DNA of 64,000 bases from Hansschlegelia beijingensis (GTDB lineage: Bacteria > Pseudomonadota > Alphaproteobacteria > Rhizobiales > Methylopilaceae): positions 186,001 through 250,000 of the forward strand of contig NZ_JACIDR010000001.1 in the NCBI RefSeq assembly GCF_014196425.1, in the 5' to 3' direction. Positions within the stretch are counted from its first letter, which is position 1. Every line of letters starts with the position of its first letter. The notes beneath the pieces are model-generated. The model saw only the letters and a program-made list of their open reading frames with translations. It searched no databases and was not told the DNA's origin. Below, in pieces: positions 20,179-29,025 of the stretch. The translations under genes were made by a program, and so were the position numbers.

Positions 20179-22061
20179 GCCGCCGAGGGCGCCGCGTCGG
20201 TCGGGAACTGGTCGGCCGCAGGCCTTGGCGCGGCGACCGGGCCCAAACCTGCGGGGTTCGCGGCCGGCCTGATCGCCAGAAAGCGCATCATGCCGTGGGC
20301 GATCTCGCGCTCGCCCATCACCACCTCGTCGGCGCCGAGCTTCATGAGATGCTCGACTTCCGCGTCCGAGTGCGCGCGCGCGATGATCTTGAGGCTGGGG
20401 TTGAGGGCGCGGGCCTGCTCGACGGTCTGGCCCGCCTCGAACGCCTCCGGGATGGCCACCACGAGGGCCTGCGCCTGGGGCAGGTTCGTGAGCGCGAGCA
20501 CCGCCGGGTCAGCGCCGTTGCCGACGATCGTCTCCACGCCGCGTTCGCGCAGTTCGGTGAGCGGCTTCTCCGAATCCTCGATGACGAGAAAGCGCGCGCC
20601 GCTTTCCGCGAGCTCCGCCCCGACGGCGCCGCCGACGCGGCCGAAGCCGACCAGCACGACATGGTCCGTCAGCGCCGTGGGATGCGGCGTGCCTTCGTCG
20701 GCCGAGAGCTCCGGCGTCGAAGACTCGGAGCGCGTCTGGGCGGCCGGGGCGACGGCCGCCTCCAGTGGAGAGGACGGCGCCGCCGCGGGCGCCGCCGTCG
20801 CCTCGACGGGCGCTGCCTTGGGCTGCCTGCGCCCGATGAATGTCTCGATGCGCGACCGGAATCGCTCGGCCGCGAAGAACGCCAGCGGGTTCAGGACGAT
20901 CGAGATCAGCGCGCCGCCGAGGATCAGATCCCGCCCGGCTTCAGGCAGAAGCTTCAGCCCGACCCCGAGCTCGGCGAGGATGAAGGAGAACTCGCCGATC
21001 TGCGCGAGGCTCGCCGAAATCGTGAGCGCCGAGGACACCGTGCCGCGGAAGGCGAGCACGATCAGGAAGGCGGCGATCGACTTGCCGATGAGGATGATGA
21101 ACACGACCGCCGCGACGCTCCATGGGTCGCGCAAGATGATCGACGGGTCGAACAGCATTCCGACCGAGACGAAGAACAGCACCGCGAAGGCGTCACGCAG
21201 CGGCAGGCTCTCCTGCGCGGCGCGATGGCTGAGCTCGCTTTCGGCGAGCACCATCCCGGCGAAGAACGCCCCGAGCGCCAGCGACACGCCGAACAGGGCG
21301 GAGGAGCCGAAGGCGACGCCGAGCGCGATGGCGAGCACGCCGAGGCGGAACAGTTCACGCGAGCCGCTGTGCGCGATGCGGTGGAGCACGGCCGGGATCA
21401 GCCGGCGTCCCACGACGAGCATCAGGCCCACGAACACCGCGACCTTGAGCAGCGTCAGGGCGACCACGCCCGCCATGCCGATCTTGATGCCGAGCGCCTC
21501 GCTGACCGCCGCGGCCAGCGGCTCCGGCGCTTGATCCGCCGATCCCGCAAGCGCCGGGATCAGGACCAGCGCGAGCACCATCGCGAGATCTTCCACGATC
21601 AGCCAGCCGACCGCGATCTTGCCCCGCTCGCTGTCGAGCAGGCGTCGATCCTGAAGCGCCTTGAGCAGCACGACCGTGGAGGCGACCGAAAGCGCGAGGC
21701 CGAACACCAGGCCGCCGCCCAACGACCACCCGAGCAGCCAGGCGAGGCCGCAGCCGAGACCTGTCGCGGCCGCGATCTGCACGATCGCGCCGGGAATCGC
21801 GATGCCTCGGACCGACATCAGGTCCTTCAGGGAGAAGTGCAGGCCGACGCCGAACATCAGCAGGATCACGCCGATCTCGGCGAGTTCCGGCGCCAGGCTC
21901 TGATCGGCGACGTAGCCGGGGGTGTGCGGCCCGACGAGCACGCCGGCGAGAAGGTAGCCGACCAGCGGCGGCAGCCGCAGGCGATGCGCGATCGCTCCGA
22001 AAATAAACGCCAGAACAAGCCCCGCCACGATGGTCGAGATCAGCGGGGTTGCGTGCGGCAT
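20175..22061 (-). CDS. ybaL: CPA2 family monovalent cation:proton antiporter with TrkA-N domain
   Basis: A 628-residue KefB/YbaL/RosB-type antiporter. Residues 1-390 hold about 12 membrane segments (PPLVGYLLAGVLVGPHTPG; ALSVASTVVLLKAL; VGWLIVEDLAMVLALV). An Ala/Pro-rich linker follows to about 460. The TrkA-N Rossmann domain starts DHVVLVGFGRVGGAVG and binds NAD(H). It probably exports K+ or another cation in exchange for protons. No quinone-reductase partner gene is adjacent. The symbol is by similarity only. Confidence 0.88.
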   Translation of the reverse strand: MPHATPLISTIVAGLVLAFIFGAIAHRLRLPPLVGYLLAGVLVGPHTPGYVADQSLAPELAEIGVILLMFGVGLHFSLKDLMSVRGIAIPGAIVQIAAATGLGCGLAWLLGWSLGGGLVFGLALSVASTVVLLKALQDRRLLDSERGKIAVGWLIVEDLAMVLALVLIPALAGSADQAPEPLAAAVSEALGIKIGMAGVVALTLLKVAVFVGLMLVVGRRLIPAVLHRIAHSGSRELFRLGVLAIALGVAFGSSALFGVSLALGAFFAGMVLAESELSHRAAQESLPLRDAFAVLFFVSVGMLFDPSIILRDPWSVAAVVFIILIGKSIAAFLIVLAFRGTVSSALTISASLAQIGEFSFILAELGVGLKLLPEAGRDLILGGALISIVLNPLAFFAAERFRSRIETFIGRRQPKAAPVEATAAPAAAPSSPLEAAVAPAAQTRSESSTPELSADEGTPHPTALTDHVVLVGFGRVGGAVGAELAESGARFLVIEDSEKPLTELRERGVETIVGNGADPAVLALTNLPQAQALVVAIPEAFEAGQTVEQARALNPSLKIIARAHSDAEVEHLMKLGADEVVMGEREIAHGMMRFLAIRPAANPAGLGPVAAPRPAADQFPTDAAPSAA

Positions 22062-22222
22062 AGGCTTGGCGGACCTCCTGCGGGTGCGGCCGTCTTTCTA
22101 AGTCAAAGCGGCGTCGGCCGATATTGGCCGCCCGCAATGGTCAATTCAACTTGTCGTAGAGGCCGCGGCTTGATCGCCGGGGCAGGACGGGCCACATCTG
22201 GGGAGAACAGAGAGGATGCCTC

Positions 22223-22567
22223 ATGACTGAAACCCGCGGGCGCATGTTCGACGAGATCGGACGCCTGATGACCGACGCCGCCGGCATGGCTTCAGGCTTG
22301 CGGCGCGAGGTCGAGACGGTTGTGCGGCAGCAGGCCTCGCGGATCCTCTCGGACCTCGATCTCGTGCGTCGCGACGAGTTCGAGGCCGTCCGGGCGATGG
22401 CGAGCCGCGCGCGGGAAGAGAACGAGAAGCTCGCCGAGCGGCTTGCGGCGCTCGAGGAGCGTCTTGGTCGCTCCGAGGTCGACGCCGACAGCGTGTTCGG
22501 CGAGAAGGCCGCCGAGCCGGCCCCGGTCGGCGCGCCCAAAGGCTTTGACGACGCGGTGGGGGATTGA
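22223..22567 (+). CDS. ubiK: UbiK-like accessory factor (BMFP domain)
   Basis: A 114-residue protein: an amphipathic N-terminal region (FDEIGRLMTDAAGMASGL), then a coiled-coil with EFEAVRAMASRAREENEKL and ERLAALEERLG. This is the BMFP/YqiC (UbiK) pattern; UbiK helps aerobic ubiquinone biosynthesis and binds membranes. The Ala/Pro-rich tail is variable. An AGAGGA site precedes the ATG. Its divergent neighbour is the antiporter. Confidence 0.85.
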   Translation: MTETRGRMFDEIGRLMTDAAGMASGLRREVETVVRQQASRILSDLDLVRRDEFEAVRAMASRAREENEKLAERLAALEERLGRSEVDADSVFGEKAAEPAPVGAPKGFDDAVGD

Positions 22568-22758
22568 TCCCCCTGTCTGCGCAACAGCCTGTGTGCAGCG
22601 CCGCGAGAGGCGCCATATACTGAACCAGGCGGCTCGAATCGCCGGAGGTTTTCCGGGGTTAGGAGTCGCGGTTGGCGAGCCGCGCACAGCGGCGCGCCCG
22701 TCACGCGCGACGTCGTTCCCACGCCCGCTGACGTCGGGCCTCACCCGGGGAGGAGCTT

Positions 22759-23259
22759 ATGGCTCTCATCGACGTGGACGCTGATCGCCAGGGACATCCT
22801 GTCGACATGATCGAACGTATCGCGACGTTGAACGACTGGGTGTTCGACCGGTCGGGCGACGACGAGATCACGATCTCCGTCGACGGAGCATGGACCGATT
22901 ACCACGTGTCGTTCACGTGGATGGGCGATCTGGAGTCCCTTCACCTGGCCTGCGCCTTCGATCTCAAGGTTCCCGATCGCCGGAAGACGGAGGTCCTGCA
23001 ACTGCTGACGCTCGTGAACGAGCAGATGTGGCTCGGCCATTTCGACCTGTGGAGTCAGGAGGGCGTGGTGGCCTATCGTCACTCTCTGCTGCTGTCCGGA
23101 GGCGCGGAGGCGAGCGCGCCGCAATGCGAAGCTCTGCTCGAGGCCGCGATCGAAGCGTGCGAGCGCCACTACCAGGCCTTCCAGTTCGTTCTGTGGGCCG
23201 GCAAGAGCGCCAAGGAGGCCATGGAGGTGGTGGCCTTCGAGACGGTGGGGGAGGCGTGA
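22759..23259 (+). CDS. YbjN domain-containing protein
   Basis: A 166-residue soluble protein with a strong site (GGGGAGGAG) before the ATG. The pattern MIERIATLNDWVFDRSGDDEI, VSFTWMGDLESLHLACAFDL and QMWLGHFDLWSQEGVVAYRHSLLL is typical of the YbjN/DUF1790 fold, related to type III secretion chaperones. The biochemical role is unknown; E. coli YbjN affects motility and stress. It is followed 16 bases later by proC. Confidence 0.85.
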   Translation: MALIDVDADRQGHPVDMIERIATLNDWVFDRSGDDEITISVDGAWTDYHVSFTWMGDLESLHLACAFDLKVPDRRKTEVLQLLTLVNEQMWLGHFDLWSQEGVVAYRHSLLLSGGAEASAPQCEALLEAAIEACERHYQAFQFVLWAGKSAKEAMEVVAFETVGEA

Positions 23260-23275
23260 CGACCTCAGCATTCTC

Positions 23276-24115
23276 TTGAACGCGCACTGCTCCGGGCCGC
23301 TCGATGCGGGCGGCCCGGTTCTGCTGATCGGCGCCGGCAAGATGGGCGGCGCGCTGCTCGACGGCTGGCTCGCCCGCGGGCTCGACCCGGCGAGCGTGTT
23401 CGTCGTCGACCCGGCGCTGCCGGAGTTCACGGCCGAGCGCTGGCGCCGCGCCGGCGTGCGGCTCGGGCCGCAGCCGGGCGATCTTTCCGGCCCGGCCGCC
23501 ATCCTGCTCGCGGTGAAGCCGCAGGCGGTCGAGGGCGCGCTGCCGGCCGCGGCGACCTTCGCCGGCCCCGACACCGTCGTGGTTTCGGTGCTCGCCGGCA
23601 CGACGCTCGCCACCCTGTCCGCAGGACTGGCCGACGGTCAGGCGGTCGTTCGCGCCATGCCGAACACGCCCGCCGCCGTCGGCCGCGGCGTCACGGGCTG
23701 CGTCGCCGGCGGCCAGACGCGTCCCGAGCAGCGCGATCTCGCCGACCGGCTGCTGCGCGCGGTGGGCGATGTGGTCTGGGTCGAGGACGAGGGGCTGATC
23801 GACGCCGTCACGGGCGTTTCGGGCTCCGGCCCGGCCTATGTTTTTCTCCTGGTCGAGACGCTGGCGCGCGCCGGCGTCGCCGCGGGCCTGCCGGCCGAGC
23901 TGGCCCAGACCCTCGCGCGCAAGACGGTCGAGGGCGCAGGCGAGCTGCTCGCGCGCTCCTCCGAGCCGCCCGAGATCCTGCGCAGGAACGTCACCTCGCC
24001 GAACGGCACCACGGCGGCCGCGCTCGAGGTGCTGATGGCCGAGGACGGCCTCGCGCCGCTGATGGAGCGCGCCGTGGCGGCCGCCACCAGACGCTCCCGC
24101 GAGCTCGCCGGCTGA
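23276..24115 (+). CDS. proC: Pyrroline-5-carboxylate reductase
   Basis: About 279 residues. The Rossmann motif LLIGAGKMGGALLDGWL, then VVRAMPNTPAAVGRGVTG and the dimer domain VSGSGPAYVFLLVE are diagnostic. It reduces pyrroline-5-carboxylate to proline with NAD(P)H. The best in-frame start is TTG at 23276, which has no clear ribosome binding site; no ATG or GTG lies before the Rossmann motif, so reading through from the YbjN gene may help initiation. Confidence 0.93.
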   Translation: MNAHCSGPLDAGGPVLLIGAGKMGGALLDGWLARGLDPASVFVVDPALPEFTAERWRRAGVRLGPQPGDLSGPAAILLAVKPQAVEGALPAAATFAGPDTVVVSVLAGTTLATLSAGLADGQAVVRAMPNTPAAVGRGVTGCVAGGQTRPEQRDLADRLLRAVGDVVWVEDEGLIDAVTGVSGSGPAYVFLLVETLARAGVAAGLPAELAQTLARKTVEGAGELLARSSEPPEILRRNVTSPNGTTAAALEVLMAEDGLAPLMERAVAAATRRSRELAG

Positions 24116-24186
24116 GGCGACCTTGGATGCCGGCCGGGTTCGGCCCTATCTTGAAGGCGCGACCCATCAGCCGAGGAGAGACGTCC

Positions 24187-24942
24187 ATGGCGGCCGATTT
24201 CAATGCGGGCGCGACGCCCGGCGCAGGCGAGGCGGGCCCGGGCGCCGCAAGGCTCGACAGGCCGGCGGCGCCCGCTGATCCGAAGGACAAGATCGTCGCG
24301 GCGCTTTTCACGCTTCTCGGTGAGAAGAGCTGGGGCGAGATCGGGCTCTATGAAGTCGCGCAGCGGGCCGGCGTGTCGCTCGCCGAGCTCCGCAGCGCCT
24401 TTCCGTCGAAGGGCGCGATCCTCGCCGCCTATCTGCGCAAGATCGACCTCGACGTGCTGTCGCACGACATGCGCGACATGGCGGACGAGCCGGCCCGTGA
24501 GCGGCTGTTCGACGTGCTGATGCGCCGGTTCGAGGCGATGGCGCCGCAGCGCGAGGCGCTCCGGGCGGTGCGGGACGGGCTGCGGACCGATCCGCTCGGC
24601 GCGACGGCGCTGAACCAGGTCGCGGTCTCCTCCATGCAGTGGATGCTGGCGGCGGCGGGCGTCAACGAGGCGGGTCCGCTCGGCGCCGCCCGCGCGCAGG
24701 GCCTCGTGCTGGTGACGGCGCGCGTCTTCGACACGTTCCTGCGTGACAGGGAGCCCGGCCTGCCCGAGACCATGAAGGCGCTCGACGAGGAGCTGCGGAA
24801 AGCCGAGCGCTGGGCCCAGCGCGCGGACGATCTCGGTCGCCTGGCGGCGCCGTTGCGCTCCGCCCTCGACCGAATCCTCGGACGCGATCCGCGCCGCCCG
24901 CGCGATCGCAGCGGCGGCGACGACATGGCGTCCGCCGCGTGA
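24187..24942 (+). CDS. TetR/AcrR family transcriptional regulator
   Basis: A 251-residue protein. After a disordered N-terminus, residues about 36-85 form a TetR helix-turn-helix (KIVAALFTLLGEKSWGEIGL, then VSLAELRSAFPSKGAILAAY). The helical remainder is the ligand or dimer domain. The C-terminus is Arg-rich. The ATG follows GAGGAGAG. The stop overlaps the csaA GTG, so they are coupled. Ligand and targets unknown. The fold also resembles COQ9, so a non-DNA-binding role cannot be excluded. Confidence 0.8.
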   Translation: MAADFNAGATPGAGEAGPGAARLDRPAAPADPKDKIVAALFTLLGEKSWGEIGLYEVAQRAGVSLAELRSAFPSKGAILAAYLRKIDLDVLSHDMRDMADEPARERLFDVLMRRFEAMAPQREALRAVRDGLRTDPLGATALNQVAVSSMQWMLAAAGVNEAGPLGAARAQGLVLVTARVFDTFLRDREPGLPETMKALDEELRKAERWAQRADDLGRLAAPLRSALDRILGRDPRRPRDRSGGDDMASAA

Positions 24943-25295
24943 GCGGAGCGTCCGTCGCGCCGCAGATCGGCTTCGATGATTTCCTCCGCGTCGACATCCG
25001 GGTCGGCACGGTGATCGAAGCCGAGCCCTATCCGGAGGCCCGGAAGCCGGCGATCAAGCTGCGGATCGATTTCGGACCGCAGATCGGCGTGAAGCGTTCG
25101 TCGGCGCAGATCACTCGCCACTACGCGCCGGAGGCGCTTGTCGGGAAGCAGGTCGTCGCGGTGGTGAATTTTCCGCCGCGGCAGATCGGCAAGTTCATGT
25201 CCGAGGTGCTGACGCTCGGCGTTCCTGACGAAAGCGGCGAGGTGGTGCTGCTGTCGCCCACCGTCGCGGTTCCGGACGGCGGGCGGATGTTCTGA
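24939..25295 (+). CDS. csaA: tRNA-binding domain protein CsaA
   Basis: A 118-residue OB-fold protein: FLRVDIRVGTVIEAEPYPEA, RSSAQITRHY and GKQVVAVVNFPPRQIGKFMS match the EMAP-II-like tRNA-binding module found free-standing in CsaA. CsaA has chaperone-like activity in Sec export in Bacillus. The GTG start overlaps the TetR-like stop. It ends 12 bases from convergent catB. Confidence 0.92.
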   Translation: MSGASVAPQIGFDDFLRVDIRVGTVIEAEPYPEARKPAIKLRIDFGPQIGVKRSSAQITRHYAPEALVGKQVVAVVNFPPRQIGKFMSEVLTLGVPDESGEVVLLSPTVAVPDGGRMF

Positions 25296-25307
25296 CGGAA
25301 GCTGGCT

Positions 25308-25979
25308 TCACCCTGACCTGGGCGGGACGGGAGCGTCGGAGTTGATGACCGTCCGCCAGTGGTGATGGAGAGCCGCAACGTCGCCGCTGGTCAGGATGGG
25401 CATGGCCTGCTGCAGTTGGTCGTCGCTCCAATTCCACCAGCGAAGTTCGAGCAGTCGGTCGATGTCGGCGTTGGCGAAACGCTTCCGGATGATCCTGGCC
25501 GGGTTCCCGCCAACGATGGCGTAGGGCTCGACATCCTTCGTCACCAGAGCCCGCGTCCCAATGACGGCGCCGTCGCCGATCGTGACGCCGGGCATCACGA
25601 TCGCTTCGGACCCGATCCAGACATCATTTCCGACCACCGTATCGCCGGCCGGCTGGAATCCGTTCTTTGCCCCGGCGAAGGATGAGACTTCAGGCATCCA
25701 GAAGAAGGGAAAGGTGCTGATCCAGTCGCTGCGATGCCCCTGGTTTCCGGCCATGATGAAGGCGGCCCCTGAGCCGATGGAGCAGAACGAGCCGATGATG
25801 AGCTTGTCGGCGTCTTCGTCTGGCAGGAGGAAGCGGGCGCAGTCGTCGAAACCATGCCCGTGATAGTAGCCAGAGTAATAGCTGTGCCGCCCGACCCGAA
25901 TGTTGGGATGGGTGACAAGACGATCGAGAGTGATGCCCTTGAAGGGGCTTTCGAAGACATTGTGCATGATGAGCGCCAT
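25308..25979 (-). CDS. catB: Type B chloramphenicol/xenobiotic acetyltransferase (CatB-like)
   Basis: About 219-223 residues with near-identity to the CatB pattern: [38 protein letters not shown] with catalytic His at about 78 (counted from the internal ATG at 25967), [16 protein letters not shown], and [19 protein letters not shown]. It is a left-handed beta-helix trimer acetylating chloramphenicol or related compounds with acetyl-CoA. Starts at 25979 or 25967 are possible and neither has a clear ribosome site. Sampled lines have about 60% G+C against about 68% in csaA, and the gene stands alone, suggesting transfer. Activity on chloramphenicol is inferred. Confidence 0.9.
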   Translation of the reverse strand: MALIMHNVFESPFKGITLDRLVTHPNIRVGRHSYYSGYYHGHGFDDCARFLLPDEDADKLIIGSFCSIGSGAAFIMAGNQGHRSDWISTFPFFWMPEVSSFAGAKNGFQPAGDTVVGNDVWIGSEAIVMPGVTIGDGAVIGTRALVTKDVEPYAIVGGNPARIIRKRFANADIDRLLELRWWNWSDDQLQQAMPILTSGDVAALHHHWRTVINSDAPVPPRSG

Positions 25980-26201
25980 CGGCTAGTGGGCCGCGCATGC
26001 GGCGACGGTCCACCCGCTGGGTGCGGGCGAACGTCCGCGGACGACCATTGGTCGCCTGCTTCAGCTTCTCACGTCAGAGACGCGGAAGCGCGATGCGGAT
26101 GGTACTCGGAGCGACCTTCATTCTCCGATGATAGATTGAGCGGCCGCCCGCCGCCAAGCGCGGTGGCGGCCAGCCGCCTGGCTGACACGCTCTGACAGAC
26201 C

Positions 26202-27536
26202 CTAGGCCGGTACCCGCACCACCGCCCTCAGGCCGCCGAGGGGGCTGGCCTCCAGCGTCACGTCGCCGCCATGGCTGCGGGCGATGTCGCGGGTGATGGC
26301 GAGGCCGAGACCGGAGGAGCCCGCTCCGTCCTGGTTGCGGGCTTCGTCGAGCCGCAGGAACGGTCGAAAGACCTCCTCGCGCTTGTCCGGCGGAATTCCC
26401 GGGCCGTCGTCGTCGATCCTCACCTCGAGCAGGCGGCCGTCGTGGACGGCGACGATCGCGATCCGCTTGGCGTAGCGCGCCGCGTTGGCGACGAGGTTCT
26501 GCAGGCAGCGCCGGAACGCGTCGGGACGGACGATCGCCATGCGCTCGCCGTGGCTCTCGACCGTGGCGCCCACGCCCGAGGTCTCGGCCGCCCGCTTCAG
26601 ATCCTGCAGCATCTGCGGGATGTCCGTGGGCGAAGCCGGCTCGCCGGCGTCGCCGCGCATGAAGGCCAGATAGCCTTCCAGCATGCGCGACATCTCCTCG
26701 ACGTCCCGGTTGAGGTCCTCGACCTCGGGCGAGTCGTCGAGCAGCGCGAGCTGCAGCCGGAAGCGGGTCAGGATCGTGCGCAGGTCGTGGCTCACGCCTG
26801 CGAGCATGGTGGTGCGCTGCTCCATGGCGCGCTCGATGCGATCCCGCATGCTGACGAAGGATTCCGCCGCCAGCCGGATTTCGCGCGCCCCGCGCGGCCG
26901 GAAGTCCGGCGCCGCTCGCCCTTTGCCGAAGCTGTCGGCCGCTTCGGACAGGGCCAGGATCGGCCGCAGCTGCGCGCGCAGGAAGTAGATCGCCACGCCG
27001 AGCAGCACGAGCGAGGCCCCGACCATCCAGATCAGGAAGATGTGGCTGTTCGAGGCGTAGGTCTGGTTGCGGCGGGCCAGCACCTTCATCACGGCGTCGC
27101 CGAGCTGGATACGGATCTCGACGAAATTCGATCGTCCGACGGTGTCGATCCAGAACGGCAGCTTGATGTCGTCGGCGATTTCCTCGGAAAGGCGCTCATC
27201 CAGGATCGAGAAGAACGGCCGCGGCAGCGGCGGAGGCAGCGCCTGCGGCGGCAGGAATTCGACCTGAAGCGCCAGCCGCTCGCGGGCGATGCGAACGATC
27301 TCGGCGTCGCTCACCGGCGGCTTCGATTGATGCAGGTCGACCAGTGCGGCGATGTCGCGGCTCACCGCCGAGGAGAGGCGTTTGGTGACGAGCTCGTAGT
27401 GCCGCTCCAGGAACACGAACGCGACGACGCCCTGCAGCAGCACCATCGGGGCGATGATGATGATCAGCGATTGGGTGTAGAGCCCGCGCGGCGCCCGCCG
27501 CCGGAGCCAGCCTATGAAGCCGGTCTTCCTGCTCAT
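26202..27536 (-). CDS. EnvZ-like sensor histidine kinase
   Basis: A 444-residue membrane kinase. TM1 is about 22-42, a periplasmic sensor spans 43-165, TM2 is about 166-186, then HAMP. The H-box is GVSHDLRTILTRFRL with His250; the proline usual after DLRT is Ile. The ATPase domain has NLVANAARYA, DDGPGIPPDK and GSSGLGLAI. It phosphorylates the response regulator whose stop overlaps its start (ATGA). The signal is unknown; porin control is only suggested by EnvZ/OmpR likeness. Confidence 0.92.
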   Translation of the reverse strand: MSRKTGFIGWLRRRAPRGLYTQSLIIIIAPMVLLQGVVAFVFLERHYELVTKRLSSAVSRDIAALVDLHQSKPPVSDAEIVRIARERLALQVEFLPPQALPPPLPRPFFSILDERLSEEIADDIKLPFWIDTVGRSNFVEIRIQLGDAVMKVLARRNQTYASNSHIFLIWMVGASLVLLGVAIYFLRAQLRPILALSEAADSFGKGRAAPDFRPRGAREIRLAAESFVSMRDRIERAMEQRTTMLAGVSHDLRTILTRFRLQLALLDDSPEVEDLNRDVEEMSRMLEGYLAFMRGDAGEPASPTDIPQMLQDLKRAAETSGVGATVESHGERMAIVRPDAFRRCLQNLVANAARYAKRIAIVAVHDGRLLEVRIDDDGPGIPPDKREEVFRPFLRLDEARNQDGAGSSGLGLAITRDIARSHGGDVTLEASPLGGLRAVVRVPA

Positions 27537-28252
27537 TCGTCTGTGAGCAGGCGGTAGCCGAGCCCGCGCACCGTCTGCAGCAGGATGGGGTTGGCGGGAT
27601 CCGCCTCGATCTTGCGGCGGAGCCGGGTGACCACGACGTCGACCGCCCGGTCGCCCGGCGCGGCGTCGTCGCCCGCGATGGCGGCGCGCGGCACCGTCTG
27701 GCCGGGGCGTTCGGCGAGCGCCGCGAGCAGGTCGCGCTCCCGGTCGGTGAGCCGGACCACCTCGTCGCCGCGCTTCAGCTCGCCCCGACCGCGGTGGAAG
27801 ACGAACGGGCCGAAGCGCACCTCGGGCGCCGACCCGGAGGTGGCGGCGGCGGCCGAGCGGCGCAGGATGCCGCCGACCCGCAGCAGCAACTCCCGCGGGT
27901 TGAACGGCTTGATCAGGTAATCGTCCGCGCCGGTTTCGAGCCCCGCTATGCGGTCCTCCGCCTCGGAGCGGGCGGTGAGCATCAGGATGGGCACCGGGGA
28001 GCGCGCGCGCACCGCGCGGGCGAGCTCGAGGCCGTTTTCGCCGGGCATCATGACGTCCAGCACGAGCAGGTCGAACGACAGCGAGTCGAGCTTCAGCCGC
28101 GCCTCGCTGGCCGAGGACGCCGTGGTCACCCGATAGCCGTTCGTGGTCAGGAACTTGTGCAGCAGCGACCTGATCCGCGAATCGTCGTCGACCACCAGCA
28201 GGTGCGCCGCGTCGTCGGCTATCGGCCGGCGCTCCGCCGCTCCCGCCATCAT
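27533..28252 (-). CDS. OmpR-type response regulator
   Basis: A 239-residue regulator. The receiver domain has DDDSRIRSLL, phospho-acceptor Asp66 in LLVLDVMMPGENGL, and the signalling Lys in DDYLIKPFNPREL. The C-terminal winged helix has the OmpR/PhoB pattern (LTDRERDLLAALAERPGQTV; DVVVTRLRRKIEADP). It is cotranscribed with the kinase, and its start lies one base after the MarR stop, so all three may form an operon. Confidence 0.93.
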   Translation of the reverse strand: MMAGAAERRPIADDAAHLLVVDDDSRIRSLLHKFLTTNGYRVTTASSASEARLKLDSLSFDLLVLDVMMPGENGLELARAVRARSPVPILMLTARSEAEDRIAGLETGADDYLIKPFNPRELLLRVGGILRRSAAAATSGSAPEVRFGPFVFHRGRGELKRGDEVVRLTDRERDLLAALAERPGQTVPRAAIAGDDAAPGDRAVDVVVTRLRRKIEADPANPILLQTVRGLGYRLLTDE

Positions 28253-28253
28253 C

Positions 28254-28787
28254 TCACCTCCGTCCGTCCGCTCCGAAGCCCGACAGGCGCGAGACCTTGC
28301 CGCGCTCCTCCGGATCGATGATCTCGAACAGAAAACGCTTCACGGCGTCCCGCTCGGCCGGCTCCGCGTCCACCAGCGCGCGCGCGACGCGGCGTCCCTG
28401 CAGCCGGGCGAGCTCGCGCGCCAGCCGGTCGCCGCGATCGGTGACATAGAGCAGGCGCTGGCGGCGGTCGGCTTCGCCTTCGCGCTGCACGATGAAGCCC
28501 TTGTCGACAAGCTCGCGCAAGACGCGCCCGAGGCTCTGCTTGGTGATCTTCAGGATGTCGAGCAGTTCCGTGACCCTGAGGCCGGGATTGCGGTCGACGA
28601 AATGCAGCACGCGATGATGCGCGCGGCCGAATCCATAGACCGCAAGCGCTTCGTCGGCGTCCCGCACGAAGTCCCGATACGCGAAGAACAGCAGCTCGAT
28701 GATGTCGTAAGCGGCGCCGCTCGCGGCCTCCAGCGCCGGGGCGCTCGCCGCGGCGACGTCGTCCCCGGCCGAAATTACGTCAGCCAT
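28254..28787 (-). CDS. MarR family transcriptional regulator
   Basis: A 177-residue protein. A winged helix with VTELLDILKITKQSLGRVLREL followed by the wing VQREGEADRRQRLLYVTDRG is a standard MarR DNA-binding domain; HHRVLHFV is the preceding helix. It probably represses its own promoter in the spacer towards ilvE. It is directly followed by the two-component pair. Ligand unknown. Confidence 0.9.
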   Translation of the reverse strand: MADVISAGDDVAAASAPALEAASGAAYDIIELLFFAYRDFVRDADEALAVYGFGRAHHRVLHFVDRNPGLRVTELLDILKITKQSLGRVLRELVDKGFIVQREGEADRRQRLLYVTDRGDRLARELARLQGRRVARALVDAEPAERDAVKRFLFEIIDPEERGKVSRLSGFGADGRR

Positions 28788-29025
28788 GTTGACTTATTTC
28801 GATCCCGTGGCAAAGTGCCGACCGTTTTCGGAACCGGCCGGTTCCGTCGCGCCAGCCGGCCCGCGGGCCCTCCAACGCTCTTGCGAAGATACCGGCTAGA
28901 AGGCGGCGACGCAAAAGAGCTTGCCCAGCGCAGCCTTTGCGACGATCTGATTTATTGTGGTCACGCGCTTGGGCGCGGGTCCATACGCAGCCGGCGACCC
29001 GGCGACTGGTCAAGGAGCTCGAACC

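Noticed and set aside
19848-22226. A 792-codon plus-strand open frame opposite the antiporter gene
   Set aside because: The minus strand encodes a clear antiporter with membrane segments and a TrkA-N domain. The opposite frame is Arg/Asp/His-rich with no motif, as expected of mirror frames in GC-rich DNA.
22568-22758. Possible tRNA near 22630 because of a TCGAATCGCC stretch
   Set aside because: No acceptor stem, anticodon arm or matching T-arm could be built around it.
25308-26201. catB as part of an integron cassette or insertion sequence
   Set aside because: No attC-like element, integrase, transposase or flanking terminal repeats are visible.
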